Source of the DNA: Pseudomonadota bacterium
GTDB lineage: Bacteria > Pseudomonadota > Gammaproteobacteria > JAKAQQ01
Length of the DNA: 49,298 nt
Direction of reading: 5' to 3'
Assembly: GCA_021839245.1 (NCBI GenBank)
Contig: JAKCBQ010000003.1
Coordinates: 77,970 to 127,267 of the forward strand
Shown here one piece after another: positions 1 through 8,200 of this stretch (position 1 is its first letter; the number at the start of each line of letters is the position of its first letter). The notes beneath the pieces are model-generated. The model made no database searches and was not told the origin of the DNA. It saw nothing but the letters and a program-made list of their open reading frames with translations. A program made the position numbers and the translations under genes.

Positions 1-233
1 TCGATGCAGATGTTGAGAAGGTGGGCTTCCTCGGAGCCGACCAGGAGCACGCCGTAGCCGATGAGCGTACGACCGCTCCAGAGCCCCTCACACACGTAGC
101 CGGCCCGAAGGCAATCGCGAAAGATACCTTCCGTCCAGCCGTAGACGTACGCCCGCCGCTCGATCGCCACGACGGCCGGGAGATCCTCACGTTCCAGGGG
201 ACGGAGAAAAAGATCGTGGTCCCCTTCGCTCAT
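1..233 (-). CDS. rimI: Ribosomal-protein-alanine N-acetyltransferase, N-terminal part
   Basis: This GNAT-family enzyme would transfer an acetyl group from acetyl-CoA to the N-terminal alanine of ribosomal protein S18. The gene runs off the left edge, so only about 77 residues are present. The start is ATG at 233, giving MSEGDHDLFLRPLEREDL, the usual GNAT first strand. It is followed by 'IERRAYVYGWTEGIFRDCL', where RimI proteins normally read IE...YP.PW....F..C, and later by a 'GYGVLL' strand and 'EEAHLLNICI', the start of the acetyl-CoA-binding core. It lies 11 bp downstream of the uracil-DNA glycosylase and is probably the last visible member of that operon. The catalytic and acetyl-CoA loop residues are outside the window, so the call rests on the N-terminal half. 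Confidence 0.85.
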   Translation of the reverse strand, partial: MSEGDHDLFLRPLEREDLPAVVAIERRAYVYGWTEGIFRDCLRAGYVCEGLWSGRTLIGYGVLLVGSEEAHLLNICI

Positions 234-244
234 CGGGCGCGCAA

Positions 245-1009
245 TCACGGCGGCACGCTCCGTGCGGCGAGACGAAGGTCGCGCCAGGCCTCCGCCTTGG
301 CGCTCGGCTGACGCAAAAGATAGGCCGGGTGGTAGGTCACCACGAGAGCGGCTTCGGGGGGGCCGTCATAGCGCAACACACGCCCCCGAAGCGCGGACAG
401 CGGAGCGTTCGTGGCGAGGAGATTCTGGGCGGCGACGCGGCCGAGAGCCAGGATGAGCGAGGGGCGGACAAGAGCAATCTGTTGCTTGAGATACGGAAGG
501 CAGGCCTGGCACTCGTCCTCGAGGGGCGTGCGGTTATCGGGCGGGCGGCACTTGACGACGTTGGCGATGAACACCCGCTCCCGGGCGAGCCCCAACGCGT
601 CGAGCATCCTGTCGAGAAGTTTGCCCGCTCGACCGACGAAGGGCTCGCCCTTGAGATCCTCGTCCCGTCCGGGACCCTCACCGACGAGAAGCCAGCGGGC
701 GTCGCGGGCGCCCACGCCGAACACGGTCTGCGTCCGACCGGCGGCGAGCGCGCAGCGTGTGCAGGAGGCCACGTCCCGCTCAAGCGCGGACCAACGTGCG
801 GTTTCGTCCTCGGTGGGCCCGGCGGAACGCACCTCGACCGGCGGGCCTGGGATCCGCGGCGGGACGACGGACGCGGTTTCTTCCACCCCCGGCTCCGGCG
901 CGGAGGAGACGGATCCTCCCGCGCCCGTCGTCGCGCCGACCTTCCGCCGCACCCAGAGCGTGAGACCCAGCTCGGCCGCGATCGCGCGCCGCGCCTCCTC
1001 GCGGCTCAT
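245..1009 (-). CDS. Uracil-DNA glycosylase, family 4 (iron-sulfur type)
   Basis: This base-excision repair enzyme removes uracil from DNA. The 254-residue protein has a roughly 75-residue low-complexity N-terminus, as in the 'phage DNA polymerase-type' UDGs, followed by the catalytic domain. Visible family 4 features are the GEGPGRDED loop (110-118), GEPFVGRAGKLLDRML (121-136) and four cysteines at 83, 86, 154 and 170, placed as the 4Fe-4S ligands of family 4 enzymes. The motif TYHPAYLLR lies near 225-233. Its ATG at 1009 overlaps the pssA stop (ATGA), so it is probably translated by coupling to pssA, with rimI following. A much longer upstream extension of this frame is open only because of high G+C; it would run through pssA and is not used. 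Confidence 0.9.
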   Translation of the reverse strand: MSREEARRAIAAELGLTLWVRRKVGATTGAGGSVSSAPEPGVEETASVVPPRIPGPPVEVRSAGPTEDETARWSALERDVASCTRCALAAGRTQTVFGVGARDARWLLVGEGPGRDEDLKGEPFVGRAGKLLDRMLDALGLARERVFIANVVKCRPPDNRTPLEDECQACLPYLKQQIALVRPSLILALGRVAAQNLLATNAPLSALRGRVLRYDGPPEAALVVTYHPAYLLRQPSAKAEAWRDLRLAARSVPP

Positions 1010-1794
1010 CGCGCACCCTCGCGACGCCGACGGCGACGAGCGCGACTCCAAGCCGTGCCCACGGGGCCGGCCAGGGCGTAGAGAGCCGAGACCGCAAGGA
1101 GCGTCGGAGCCGGCGCCAGGAGAAGAACGATCAGGACGAGAGGAACGAGCACGATGGCCGAGTAACGGACCCGACTCTGCCACGGCAGTTCCTTGAAGCT
1201 CGGGTACGCAAACCGGCTGACCATGAGGGCTCCCGCGAGAAGAGCGAGAGCCAGGACGACGAGCCGCGCTCCCGGCAAGCTCCGGAGGCTTCCCGACGCC
1301 TCCACCCAAACGGCCGTGCTCACCAAAAGCGCTGCCGCGGGCGAGGGAAGCCCCTGGAAATAGCGTCGGTCGAGCGCCTGATAGGTGTTGAACCGGGCGA
1401 GCCGGAGCGCCGCGGCGGCGGCGTAAAAAAAGGCCCCGAGCCAGAGCGCCCGCGAAGCGATGCCGCTCGCCGCGGGGAGCGACGACTCCGCCCAACGGTA
1501 GACGAGAAGCGCCGGGGCGATGCCGAAGGCCACCATGTCGGAGAGCGAGTCGTACTCGCGTCCAAACGGAGTGGCGGTCCCGGTCAGGCGGGCCACACGC
1601 CCATCCAGGCCGTCCATCACCGAGGCAAAAAGGACACCACCCACCGCGTGCACGAACCGCTGATCGAGGGTGGCCACGATCGAGTAGAAGCCCGCGAGAA
1701 GGCCCGCGGTCGTGAAGAGATTCGGCAGGAGATAGACGCCCCGGCGGATGCGCGGAGCGGAACCCCCGGACTCGGACGATGTGAAAGGCCTCAA
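1006..1794 (-). CDS. pssA: CDP-diacylglycerol--serine O-phosphatidyltransferase
   Basis: This integral membrane enzyme makes phosphatidylserine from CDP-diacylglycerol and serine, the first step toward phosphatidylethanolamine. The CDP-alcohol phosphatidyltransferase motif is complete: D61, D64-G65, A68-R69, G78, D82, D86. It is preceded by GVYLLPNLFTTAGLLAGFY, typical of the bacterial type II enzyme, and followed by several hydrophobic segments. I chose the TTG at 1794 because a good Shine-Dalgarno (GGGGAGG) precedes it and it overlaps the upstream stop as TTGA. An ATG at 1842 would instead overlap the ilvC-like gene by 52 nt. The order ilvC-pssA is common in proteobacteria, which supports the identity of both genes. 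The very basic C-terminus (RARRRRRREGAR) is unusual but harmless. Confidence 0.92.
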   Translation of the reverse strand: MRPFTSSESGGSAPRIRRGVYLLPNLFTTAGLLAGFYSIVATLDQRFVHAVGGVLFASVMDGLDGRVARLTGTATPFGREYDSLSDMVAFGIAPALLVYRWAESSLPAASGIASRALWLGAFFYAAAAALRLARFNTYQALDRRYFQGLPSPAAALLVSTAVWVEASGSLRSLPGARLVVLALALLAGALMVSRFAYPSFKELPWQSRVRYSAIVLVPLVLIVLLLAPAPTLLAVSALYALAGPVGTAWSRARRRRRREGAR

Positions 1795-2747
1795 GAGTCC
1801 TCCCCGCGGAGTCTCCGCCCCACCTCCTCGAGGGGATGGCACGCGGCCCGGTCCCTTGCCGCCTGCAGGGTCGGCCAGCCCGCGGCGGCTTCGCGCGCCA
1901 ACTCCTGATCAAAACGGCCACTTCGGATCTCGCCGAGCACCGCCCGCATGGCCGCGCGAACCCCCTCCCCGATGACCCGCGGACCGCGGGTGTAATCGCC
2001 GTAAAGAGCCGTCGTCGAAATCGAACGGCGCATACCTTCAAGACCCCGCTCGTAGACAAGATCGGCGATGAGCTTGAGTTCCTCGAGACAGCAAAAATAG
2101 GCGATCTCGGGCCTGTAGCCGGCCTCGACGAGGGTCTCGAACCCCGCAGCGATGAGGTGGGTCAACCCCCCACAAATGACGGCCTGTTCGGCGAAGAGAT
2201 CCGTCTCCGTCTCTTCGGCGAACGTCGTCTCGAGAATCGCCCGACGGCCGGAGCCCAAAGCCTCGGCATAGCGGCGCGCGTGCCTCATCGCCTCCCCGCT
2301 CCCGTCCTGGGCCACCGCCACCAGAGCCGGCACACCGGATCCGGCGAGAAAGCGCGCACGGACCTGAGGGCCGATACCCATCGGGGCCACCAGGACGACG
2401 TCGAGATCCGGGCGGGGGCGAATCCGCCCGTAATGCACGCTGTAGCCGTGGGCAAAGACGAGCGCCGTTCCACGGCGGAGACCGGGCGCCAGGATCTCGC
2501 TGTAAAGGGCCGCGTGCGCCTCGTCCGGAACAAGGACCGCCGCGAGATCCGCCGCACGCGCACCGTCTTCGAGATCGAGACAGGGAAGGCGGGATGCAAG
2601 AACCTCCTCCCGCCGGGGGGAGCCCTCCCGAAGGGCCACACTCACACGCACCCCCGAGTCGTGCAGATTGAGAGCCTGCGCCCGGCCCTGGGCACCGAAA
2701 CCGAAGACGACGACGTGACCGAGGGGATCGCCGCAAACCGTGGACAT
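1791..2747 (-). CDS. Ketol-acid reductoisomerase-like protein lacking catalytic residues
   Basis: The 318-residue protein aligns along its whole length with class I ketol-acid reductoisomerase (IlvC), the NADPH- and magnesium-dependent enzyme of branched-chain amino acid synthesis. The Rossmann motif GFGAQG is at 16-21, His100 is in FAHGYSVHYG, Asp183 and Glu187 are in ETDLFAEQ, and Ser244 is in SIS. Using the class I (Pseudomonas) numbering with a constant offset of 7, the catalytic lysine of APKGPG is Met123 (APMGIG), and the first metal-binding glutamate of YFECLHE is Cys219 (YFCCLEE). Both are normally essential, so ordinary isomeroreductase activity is unlikely. The fold and most conserved surface remain. 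It heads the pssA-udg-rimI operon, the usual ilvC position. ilvB and ilvN are not next to it. It may be a paralogue with a new substrate or a non-catalytic protein. Start is ATG 2747. Confidence 0.85.
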   Translation of the reverse strand: MSTVCGDPLGHVVVFGFGAQGRAQALNLHDSGVRVSVALREGSPRREEVLASRLPCLDLEDGARAADLAAVLVPDEAHAALYSEILAPGLRRGTALVFAHGYSVHYGRIRPRPDLDVVLVAPMGIGPQVRARFLAGSGVPALVAVAQDGSGEAMRHARRYAEALGSGRRAILETTFAEETETDLFAEQAVICGGLTHLIAAGFETLVEAGYRPEIAYFCCLEELKLIADLVYERGLEGMRRSISTTALYGDYTRGPRVIGEGVRAAMRAVLGEIRSGRFDQELAREAAAGWPTLQAARDRAACHPLEEVGRRLRGEDS

Positions 2748-3291
2748 GCTTCCGCCGAGGTGCTCTTCCCGATCTCCCCACAATCCTAGCGCCTTTCGCG
2801 CATGGGTGTCCGAGAGCGTCGTTTCTCACGGCACCCACGCGCGTGCAATTTCCACCACTGCCAACAGGACACGAACGTCGCCTCACCCGATCCCTCGCCC
2901 GTTCCCACACCGCACAAGACCGAGAGCGGATCCGGGAACCTCCCCGGTCTCCGTCTTCTCGGGCGATCCCATCCCTCCCTCTCCGCGGCCGCCTCCCGAA
3001 CCCCACCAGGAAGGAAGCCCAGGAAGTCTCCCACCGAGCCTCCTCGCCTGAGAGGGGTCTGAACCTGGCCCATCCGAAGGGGGTGGTCTTCGTAACACTC
3101 CGGGCGGACCCGAGGAGCGGGCGGGGCGCAGAACGGTGAGCCCATCCGGACGCCGGGAAAGACCAAGAGAACCTTCGCTCGATCCTTGCGGAAGGAGATC
3201 GTCCGAGACGATCGCGCTCCCCGGGCGCGGGACCCTCCAGTTGCTACAATGCTCCCGCGTTTCTTCCCCATTCGTCGAGATTCTTCCCCGC
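2748..3291. other. 544-bp intergenic region between divergent ilvC-like gene and proS
   Basis: This is the longest stretch without a convincing gene. Both strands contain open frames, but their translations are arginine-, glycine- and proline-rich with no recognisable motif, as expected by chance at this G+C. The right end carries the proS promoter. A short inverted repeat, GATCGTC-CGA-GACGATC, lies at 3197-3213. I see no tRNA, T-run terminator or leader peptide. The region is long compared with the rest of the window, where most intergenic gaps are under 150 bp, so it could hold a small RNA or the remains of a lost gene. Confidence 0.5.
3242..3250 (+). promoter_or_regulatory. Extended -10 promoter of proS
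   Basis: TGC-TACAAT forms an extended -10 element (TGn upstream of TACAAT at 3245-3250), followed by the GC-rich discriminator GCTCCCGCG. No good -35 hexamer is seen at 16-18 bp, which is common for extended -10 promoters. The predicted leader is about 35 nt before the ATG at 3292. Confidence 0.55.
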
Positions 3292-5028
3292 ATGCGCGCC
3301 CGTGATCTCAGTCTCTTCACGCTCAAGGAGACACCCGCCGAGGCGGAGCTCGTCAGCCATCGGCTGATGCTCCGCGCCGGTCTCATTCGGTCTCTCTCCC
3401 AAGGACTCTACACCTGGCTTCCTCTGGGACTGCGGACCCTCCGGCGCGTCGAGCGGGTGGTCCGCGAAGAGATGGACCGAAGCGGCGCCCAGGAACTTCT
3501 CATGCCCGCGATCCAACCCGCCGAACTCTGGCAGGAGTCGGGACGCTGGGACAAATACGGCCCGGAACTCCTCCGCCTCCGCGATCGCCACGACCGCCCC
3601 TACTGCTTCGGCCCCACGCACGAAGAGGTCATTACCGATCTCGCCCGTCGCGAGCTTCGCTCGTACCGTCAGCTTCCCGTCGCCTGGTATCAGATCCAGA
3701 CGAAGTTCCGCGACGAAATTCGTCCGCGCTTCGGCGTCATGCGAGCCCGCGAATTTCTCATGAAGGACGCCTATTCGTTCCACCGCGACGAGACGTCCCT
3801 CGCCGACGGTTACGAAAAGATCTTTGCGGCCTACAGCCGCATTTTCACCCGCCTCGGGCTCGATTTCCGTGCTGTGCGTGCGGACACGGGTTCGATCGGA
3901 GGACGCTCCTCGCACGAGTTCCACGTCCTCGCCCAGGCGGGGGAGGATCTTCTCGCCCTCTCGGACAGCGGTCCCTACGCGGCCAACGTCGAGCTCGCCG
4001 AAGCGCTCTCTGTGCTGCCCGGCCGTGCCCCCCCCACGCAGCCTCTCACACGTGTCCCGACCCCCGGCATCCGTTCCTGCGAAGACCTCGCCCGTCACCT
4101 GGGCATCCCACTCGAGAAGACCCTCAAAACCCTGGTCTTCGTCCGCGAGACGTCCGCGGGTCCGCGTCTCGCGCTTCTCCTCCTGCGCGGGGACCACACG
4201 CTCAACGAGGTCAAACGCGCGAAGGTGCCGGGGCTCGAGGAAGCCCGTTACGCCACCGAAGAGGAGATCCGTCGGGAACTCGGAGCGGGCCCGGGCTCGC
4301 TGGGACCCCTCGGCGTCGATCTCCAACGGGTCCTCGTCGTCGCCGACCGGACGGCGGCCGCCGTGAGCGACTTCGCCGTGGGGGCGAACGAAGATGGATA
4401 CCACGACACCGGAGTCAACTGGGGACGCGATCTTCCCGAGCCCACGGTCGCCGATCTGCGCACCGTCGTCGACGGCGACCCGAGCCCCGACGGTCGCGGC
4501 CGGCTAAGGCTTCAACGCGGAATCGAGGTCGGACACGTCTTTCAACTGGGCACACAGTACAGCGAGCGGATGAACGCCACCTTCCGTGACGAGGACGGCA
4601 GCGAACGGGTCTTCTGGATGGGCTGCTACGGCATCGGTGTGAGCCGGATCGTGGCCGCCGCCGTCGAGCAGAACCACGACGAGCGGGGAATCGTCTGGCC
4701 TGCGGCCATGGCCCCGTTCGACGTCGCTCTGGCCCCGGTCAGTTCGCAGAGCGACACGGGCGTCCGCCGAGCGGCCGAGTCCCTCTACGACGAGCTCCGG
4801 AGCCGGGGCTACGAGGTGCTTTATGACGACCGGGAGTTGCGCGCAGGGGTGATGTTCGCAGACCTGGACCTCATCGGCATCCCGCACCGGATCGTGCTCT
4901 CGCCGCGCCTTCTGGCCGCCGACAAACTCGAGTACGTCGCCCGTCGTGGGTCGGCGAGCCGGGAGCTGCGGCGCGATGAGCTCTTCCGCCTCCTGGAGGA
5001 CGACCGACGACGCGATCCCGCGCTCTGA
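3292..5028 (+). CDS. proS: Prolyl-tRNA synthetase
   Basis: This cytoplasmic class II aminoacyl-tRNA synthetase charges tRNA-Pro. The 578-residue length and order match the bacterial-type enzyme: an N-terminal catalytic core with [11 protein letters not shown], '[14 protein letters not shown]' and '[11 protein letters not shown]' (motif 2 region), then the insertion (editing) domain at about residues 230-390, then motif 3 '[17 protein letters not shown]', and a C-terminal anticodon-binding domain beginning near 'VALAPVSSQ'. The start at ATG 3292 gives [19 protein letters not shown], matching the family N-terminus. The same frame is open upstream to 3136 but that stretch lies in or before the promoter. 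The stop codon overlaps the possible CTG start of the lytic transglycosylase. Confidence 0.98.
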   Translation: MRARDLSLFTLKETPAEAELVSHRLMLRAGLIRSLSQGLYTWLPLGLRTLRRVERVVREEMDRSGAQELLMPAIQPAELWQESGRWDKYGPELLRLRDRHDRPYCFGPTHEEVITDLARRELRSYRQLPVAWYQIQTKFRDEIRPRFGVMRAREFLMKDAYSFHRDETSLADGYEKIFAAYSRIFTRLGLDFRAVRADTGSIGGRSSHEFHVLAQAGEDLLALSDSGPYAANVELAEALSVLPGRAPPTQPLTRVPTPGIRSCEDLARHLGIPLEKTLKTLVFVRETSAGPRLALLLLRGDHTLNEVKRAKVPGLEEARYATEEEIRRELGAGPGSLGPLGVDLQRVLVVADRTAAAVSDFAVGANEDGYHDTGVNWGRDLPEPTVADLRTVVDGDPSPDGRGRLRLQRGIEVGHVFQLGTQYSERMNATFRDEDGSERVFWMGCYGIGVSRIVAAAVEQNHDERGIVWPAAMAPFDVALAPVSSQSDTGVRRAAESLYDELRSRGYEVLYDDRELRAGVMFADLDLIGIPHRIVLSPRLLAADKLEYVARRGSASRELRRDELFRLLEDDRRRDPAL

Positions 5029-5588
5029 GCCCCATCGCTCTCGGACTCCTGGCGGCTCTCCTCAACATCGCGGTCCCGTCCCGCGCGGCCGGTCCGCCCC
5101 CCGCCCTCATCGCCGAAGTCCGGCGGGCGTGGGCCACCCGCCCCATGCATGTACGCGGCTATCGGCGCCTCGTCTGGCTCAAGGTCATGAGCACACGCGT
5201 CCGCCCGTTCATTCCCGACCGTGCCCGCCGACTTCGTTTCCTTCGCCTCATCTATAGCGTGGCGCGGCGCGAAGGGGTCACGCCCGAACTCGTTCTTGCC
5301 GTGATCGAGACCGAGAGCGACTTCCACCGCTACGCCGTCTCGCCCGTCGGCGCGCAAGGTTACATGCAGGTCATGCCCTTCTGGCCGCCCCTTCTCGACC
5401 TCCATGACGTGAGCCTTTTCGACACCCGGGTCAACCTGGTTCTGGGCTGCGCCATCCTCCACTACTATCTCGGGACGGCGCACGGGAACCTCCCTCTCGC
5501 GCTGCAACGCTACTTTGGACATGCCGACGGGTATGTCTACTCCGGTCGCGTCCTCACCCTCCTCGCCGACCGTTGGTACTGGCGCTGA
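5025..5588 (+). CDS. Lytic transglycosylase (SLT domain), exported; probable CTG start
   Basis: This is a small peptidoglycan lytic transglycosylase of the SLT lysozyme-like fold. The core reads [20 protein letters not shown] then YMQVMPFW, matching the family pattern E-S-x-F-x-x-x-A-V-S-x-x-G-A-x-G-x-M-Q-x-M-P; the catalytic glutamate is in ETESD (residue 97 if counted from 5025). The only ATG in the 5' region is at 5145 and would give a cytoplasmic protein. Reading the same frame back to CTG at 5025 adds [20 protein letters not shown], a good signal peptide with a cleavable-looking SRA-AG end. That CTG overlaps the proS stop as CTGA, like the NTGA couplings elsewhere in the window. There is no ATG, GTG or TTG between 4980 and 5145 in this frame. 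The 5' end is therefore uncertain. Confidence 0.82.
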   Translation: MSPIALGLLAALLNIAVPSRAAGPPPALIAEVRRAWATRPMHVRGYRRLVWLKVMSTRVRPFIPDRARRLRFLRLIYSVARREGVTPELVLAVIETESDFHRYAVSPVGAQGYMQVMPFWPPLLDLHDVSLFDTRVNLVLGCAILHYYLGTAHGNLPLALQRYFGHADGYVYSGRVLTLLADRWYWR

Positions 5589-5604
5589 GGCGCCCGCCTG
5601 AGCC

Positions 5605-5892
5605 TCAAACCGTCGACCGTACGACGAAGCCCTCCCCGGCATCGGCCTCAGGAGGCGCCGCATCTTCGGAGGCGACCTCAAGGGAGGAGACACGCGCTCC
5701 GCGCGGACCACGGGCAAGCCACGCCTCGAGGCAGCCGATGGTCTCCGCCCCACCCGAGACGAAAACTTCCACGGACCCGTCCTGACGGTTGCGCACCCAG
5801 CCCCGGAGCCCGAGACGAAGCGCCTCCCGTTGGGTGGCGGCCCGAAACCCCACCCCCTGAACGAGACCGCGAACACGATAGAAGCGAATCAC
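5605..5892 (-). CDS. acyP: Acylphosphatase
   Basis: This small cytoplasmic enzyme hydrolyses carboxyl-phosphate bonds. The 95-residue protein shows the family signature: [19 protein letters not shown] near the N-terminus, with the phosphate-binding arginine in GFR, and [20 protein letters not shown], with the catalytic asparagine in RNRQDG. It ends in [10 protein letters not shown], close to the family's F-x-I-R end. The start is GTG at 5892, giving MIRFYRVRG; no strong Shine-Dalgarno is present. It begins 16 bp after the glycosyltransferase stop, so the two are probably cotranscribed. Confidence 0.9.
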   Translation of the reverse strand: MIRFYRVRGLVQGVGFRAATQREALRLGLRGWVRNRQDGSVEVFVSGGAETIGCLEAWLARGPRGARVSSLEVASEDAAPPEADAGEGFVVRSTV

Positions 5893-5908
5893 CGGAATCC
5901 AGGAGCCC

Positions 5909-6694
5909 TCAGCGCGGTGTCCCCCGCGAGGGGAGAGCGTGCCCGCGCCAACGTCGGTTGAGTCGGATGAGACTCTGGAGATGAAGACGGGCATAGCCGG
6001 GTCGGTAATGGCTCGAGCGGCGGCCTCTGTGGAGCACACGCGCGTCCTCAACCCGCACGAGGCTCCAGCCATCCCGCTTGAGACGGAGCCCGAGGTCAAC
6101 ATCCTCGCAGTAGAGCCGATAGCCCTCGTCGAACCCCCCCACAGCCCGAAAAGCGCTCTCCGCCAGCAGAAGAAACGCCCCCGGAAGCCAGAAGACGTCC
6201 GCGGGCGGGGACGCCCCCGGCAGGCGATGACGCAGGATCTCCCAGGGCGTGACCATCCCGCGCAGCGGGGCCGCACGCTTGCGGCGCGGATCGACGAGAA
6301 GAGGAGCCAGCGCACCCGGCCGCTCGGTGCGCACGGCGGCGGCCAAAAGGGCCGGGAAGGGATCGCCCCAAGGGAACCCCACGTCGGGATTCACGACTGC
6401 AAACCACGAGGTCGTGCAGTGAGCGAAAGCCCGATTGTGGTTGGCGGCAAACCCTTGGGGGGCTTCGTTCACGAGGACGACGAGCTCGAAGGGATACGCC
6501 GGTGCGGGCGGGGCGTCTGCGGCCCCACGCGGGGGGAGGTTGCGGGTGACGACAACCCGGGACACATGCGGCGAGGCGAGTGCAGCGAGGGCATCCAGGA
6601 TCCCGCTTGTCTCGTCACGGGCGCCGTGCAAGACCACCGAGACCGTAACCCGATTGTCCCCTCGACCGTGCGCACCAGGCGAACGCCCGCCCAC
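5909..6694 (-). CDS. Family 2 glycosyltransferase, rhamnosyltransferase-like
   Basis: This enzyme would transfer a sugar from a nucleotide donor onto a surface glycan or lipid-linked acceptor. The GT-A features are a first strand VTVSVVLHG, then [10 protein letters not shown] (81-90) before the metal-binding-type motif VNPDVGFP (101-108), [21 protein letters not shown] and [17 protein letters not shown]. These are the landmarks of the dTDP-rhamnosyltransferase-like (WbbL/RfbF) branch of GT2. It ends in a basic region with no membrane anchor. I placed the start at GTG 6694, 3' of a strong hairpin at 6718-6763; any longer reading would pass through that hairpin. Neighbours do not identify the acceptor: acylphosphatase follows and a lipoprotein gene precedes. 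Confidence 0.8.
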   Translation of the reverse strand: MGGRSPGAHGRGDNRVTVSVVLHGARDETSGILDALAALASPHVSRVVVTRNLPPRGAADAPPAPAYPFELVVLVNEAPQGFAANHNRAFAHCTTSWFAVVNPDVGFPWGDPFPALLAAAVRTERPGALAPLLVDPRRKRAAPLRGMVTPWEILRHRLPGASPPADVFWLPGAFLLLAESAFRAVGGFDEGYRLYCEDVDLGLRLKRDGWSLVRVEDARVLHRGRRSSHYRPGYARLHLQSLIRLNRRWRGHALPSRGTPR

Positions 6695-6717
6695 ACGAAA
6701 TGGCTTTCCAGAAAGAG

Positions 6718-6763
6718 GAGGCCCCTGAGCGGCGGGCTGTTCGTCCCGCCGCTCAGGGGCCTC
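6718..6763 (-). terminator. Strong hairpin, probable terminator of the LysM lipoprotein gene
   Basis: A near-perfect 19-bp stem with an 8-nt loop: the left arm contains CCCCTGAGCGGCGGG and the right arm CCCGCCGCTCAGGGG. On the minus strand it follows the LysM gene by about 75 bp and is trailed by CTCTTTCT, a weak U-rich tract. It separates that gene from the glycosyltransferase. The weak T-run leaves room for an mRNA-stabilising role instead. Confidence 0.65.
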
Positions 6764-6839
6764 GTGTTCCTCCCCGTCAGACCTCACCGCTCCGTAAGCC
6801 CGTGGGCCCTGGCACGGTCATGTCCTCGGCGCAGGTGTC

Positions 6840-7601
6840 TCAGAAGGGGGAGCCCTGCTGGGACGCGAGCCACGCGCGATCTTTGGGAAGAGCCTGTCCA
6901 TTCCGCCAAGGACCACGGGTCCGAGCGTAGTGGACGGCGCTCTTGACGGCGCTCCGAACCGGATTGAGAACGATCTTGAGATGCTCGTTCGGGAAAATCA
7001 GGTCCGGATTACGGATTTTGGCGGAGTTGCTCCGGTAAATCAGTGGCCACTCGAAGGGATTGCCGTAGATCGAGCTCTTGCCGGCGATCGCCCACAGGCT
7101 GTTGCCGCGCACCACCGTATAGGTGGTCCGGGCCGCCTTGAGTTCGGCCAGGAGACGGCTGAGCGTGTCGTAGGCGGTCCGCCCACGGCCGTTCTCGATA
7201 TCGGCCTCACCGTTCGCAAGTTCGTTCTGCTCGTGCGCGTTGAGGTTCGTGTAGTTCTTGACCTTGCGCAGAACCGCCTTGGCCTTGCCGAGCCAGTAGG
7301 AATTGGTGCAAGCATCGGCCTCGCGGCGGGCCTTGCCGGCCAGCTGCTGGGCTTTCATGTTGTCCGGAACCTTGGCGTGGGCCGCGGCCAAAGCTTCAGA
7401 GATGAGGCTCTGCTCACTCTGGGTCTGGCAGCCAACCTTCTGCGCACTGACGACGGCCTTTTTCGCCGCGGCGATGGCCGCGAGCGTGGCCGCGCTCGGC
7501 TTCTTGGGCGGTGGGGGGGGCGTCGGCTTCGTGGCGCACGCGGCCAGAGCCACGCCGAGACACGCCGCCGTCACCACAAGCTTCGGTGAGATTTTTTTCA
7601 T
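6840..7601 (-). CDS. LysM-domain lipoprotein
   Basis: This is a 253-residue outer-membrane or periplasmic lipoprotein that probably binds peptidoglycan. The signal peptide MKKISPKLVVTAACLGVALAAC carries a good lipobox (LAAC, Cys22) followed by a proline-rich tether (TKPTPPPPPKKP). A central alpha-helical region, about 35-160, is rich in alanine and lysine with few prolines and may be coiled-coil. A LysM domain follows: YTVVRGNSLWAIAGKSSIYG and NPFEWPLIYRSN then NPDLIFPNEHLKI, with the usual YTV..G..LW.IA and I.NPDLI.P elements. A Shine-Dalgarno GAGGAG precedes the ATG at 7601. Upstream is a 176-bp A/T-richer gap that probably holds its promoter, then the DUF4398 lipoprotein gene on the same strand. 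The exact role is unknown. Confidence 0.85.
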   Translation of the reverse strand: MKKISPKLVVTAACLGVALAACATKPTPPPPPKKPSAATLAAIAAAKKAVVSAQKVGCQTQSEQSLISEALAAAHAKVPDNMKAQQLAGKARREADACTNSYWLGKAKAVLRKVKNYTNLNAHEQNELANGEADIENGRGRTAYDTLSRLLAELKAARTTYTVVRGNSLWAIAGKSSIYGNPFEWPLIYRSNSAKIRNPDLIFPNEHLKIVLNPVRSAVKSAVHYARTRGPWRNGQALPKDRAWLASQQGSPF

Positions 7602-7777
7602 GGGTCACTCCTCAAAATCGGTACGACCATAAGACCGTGTGCTCGGGACGACGGCCCGTGATGCTCGTCCATCCCTTGACCATAGGATCGCACGAAACCA
7701 AGAAAGTTGCAACACTCGCTTGACGGGCTTGATCCCTCACCGCCGCTCCCTCCTCCACACTCCGTGTGGGCCGGATC

Positions 7778-8200
7778 TCATTGGGGCTTGGAACCCGAGG
7801 CGTTGCTCTTTGTCCGGGAGGGAGGACAGACGTGTAGGAGACGGGACGGCATGCCCCGGCGTGGCGGGACGACGTGCAGCATGACGAGCGCCATGTACGC
7901 CCGCCGCTGGGCGCGCCGCGCACTGCGTCCAGCCATCGGATAGTCGTGAATGGTGAGTGCGTAGGAAGCGTTCTCGATCCAGCGGCGCGCGGCCACGGTG
8001 GCCTCCTCGGCCGCCGCGCAACGGGCTGCGCCTGCGGCGCGGGCCGCGGCAATGGTCTGGCGCGCGTCGCTCATCTCCTGGACGGGGGGTGGGGGAGCGC
8101 AGGCCGCGCACAGAACCACGAGTGCGCCCATCGCCAAGAACAGACGACCCAGACGTGGAGCCCCGCCGCATCCCGTCCTGACGGAACCGGCCATCCTCAC
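7778..8200 (-). CDS. DUF4398-like probable lipoprotein
   Basis: This is a small exported protein of unknown function, 140 residues if started at GTG 8200, which overlaps the hda stop as GTGA; an ATG at 8194 is an alternative. After a hydrophobic stretch (LFLAMGALVVLCAACAPPPP) comes PVQEMSDARQTIAAARAAGA, the pattern of DUF4398 proteins (P...M..A..AI..A..AGA), then a long alanine-rich helical region. The lipobox is imperfect: Cys sits at -3 of CAAC, so lipidation is likely but not certain. The C-terminal 30 residues are basic and unlike the family. DUF4398 proteins often sit near other envelope lipoproteins, as here with the LysM protein. Confidence 0.72.
   Translation of the reverse strand: MRMAGSVRTGCGGAPRLGRLFLAMGALVVLCAACAPPPPVQEMSDARQTIAAARAAGAARCAAAEEATVAARRWIENASYALTIHDYPMAGRSARRAQRRAYMALVMLHVVPPRRGMPSRLLHVCPPSRTKSNASGSKPQ

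Noticed and set aside
245-2059. 604-residue minus-strand open frame
   Set aside because: Only its C-terminal 254 residues (uracil-DNA glycosylase) look like protein. The rest lies across pssA and the ilvC-like gene in another frame and is arginine/glycine-rich, typical of chance frames at high G+C.
2748-3291. tRNA, T-box or leader attenuator before the ilvC-like gene
   Set aside because: No cloverleaf, no run of Leu/Ile/Val codons in a short leader ORF and no terminator-like T-run were found by eye.
7602-7777. Small gene in the gap before the LysM lipoprotein
   Set aside because: Open frames here are short, have no Shine-Dalgarno and show no motif; the A/T-richer sequence with two TATGGTC copies fits a promoter region better.
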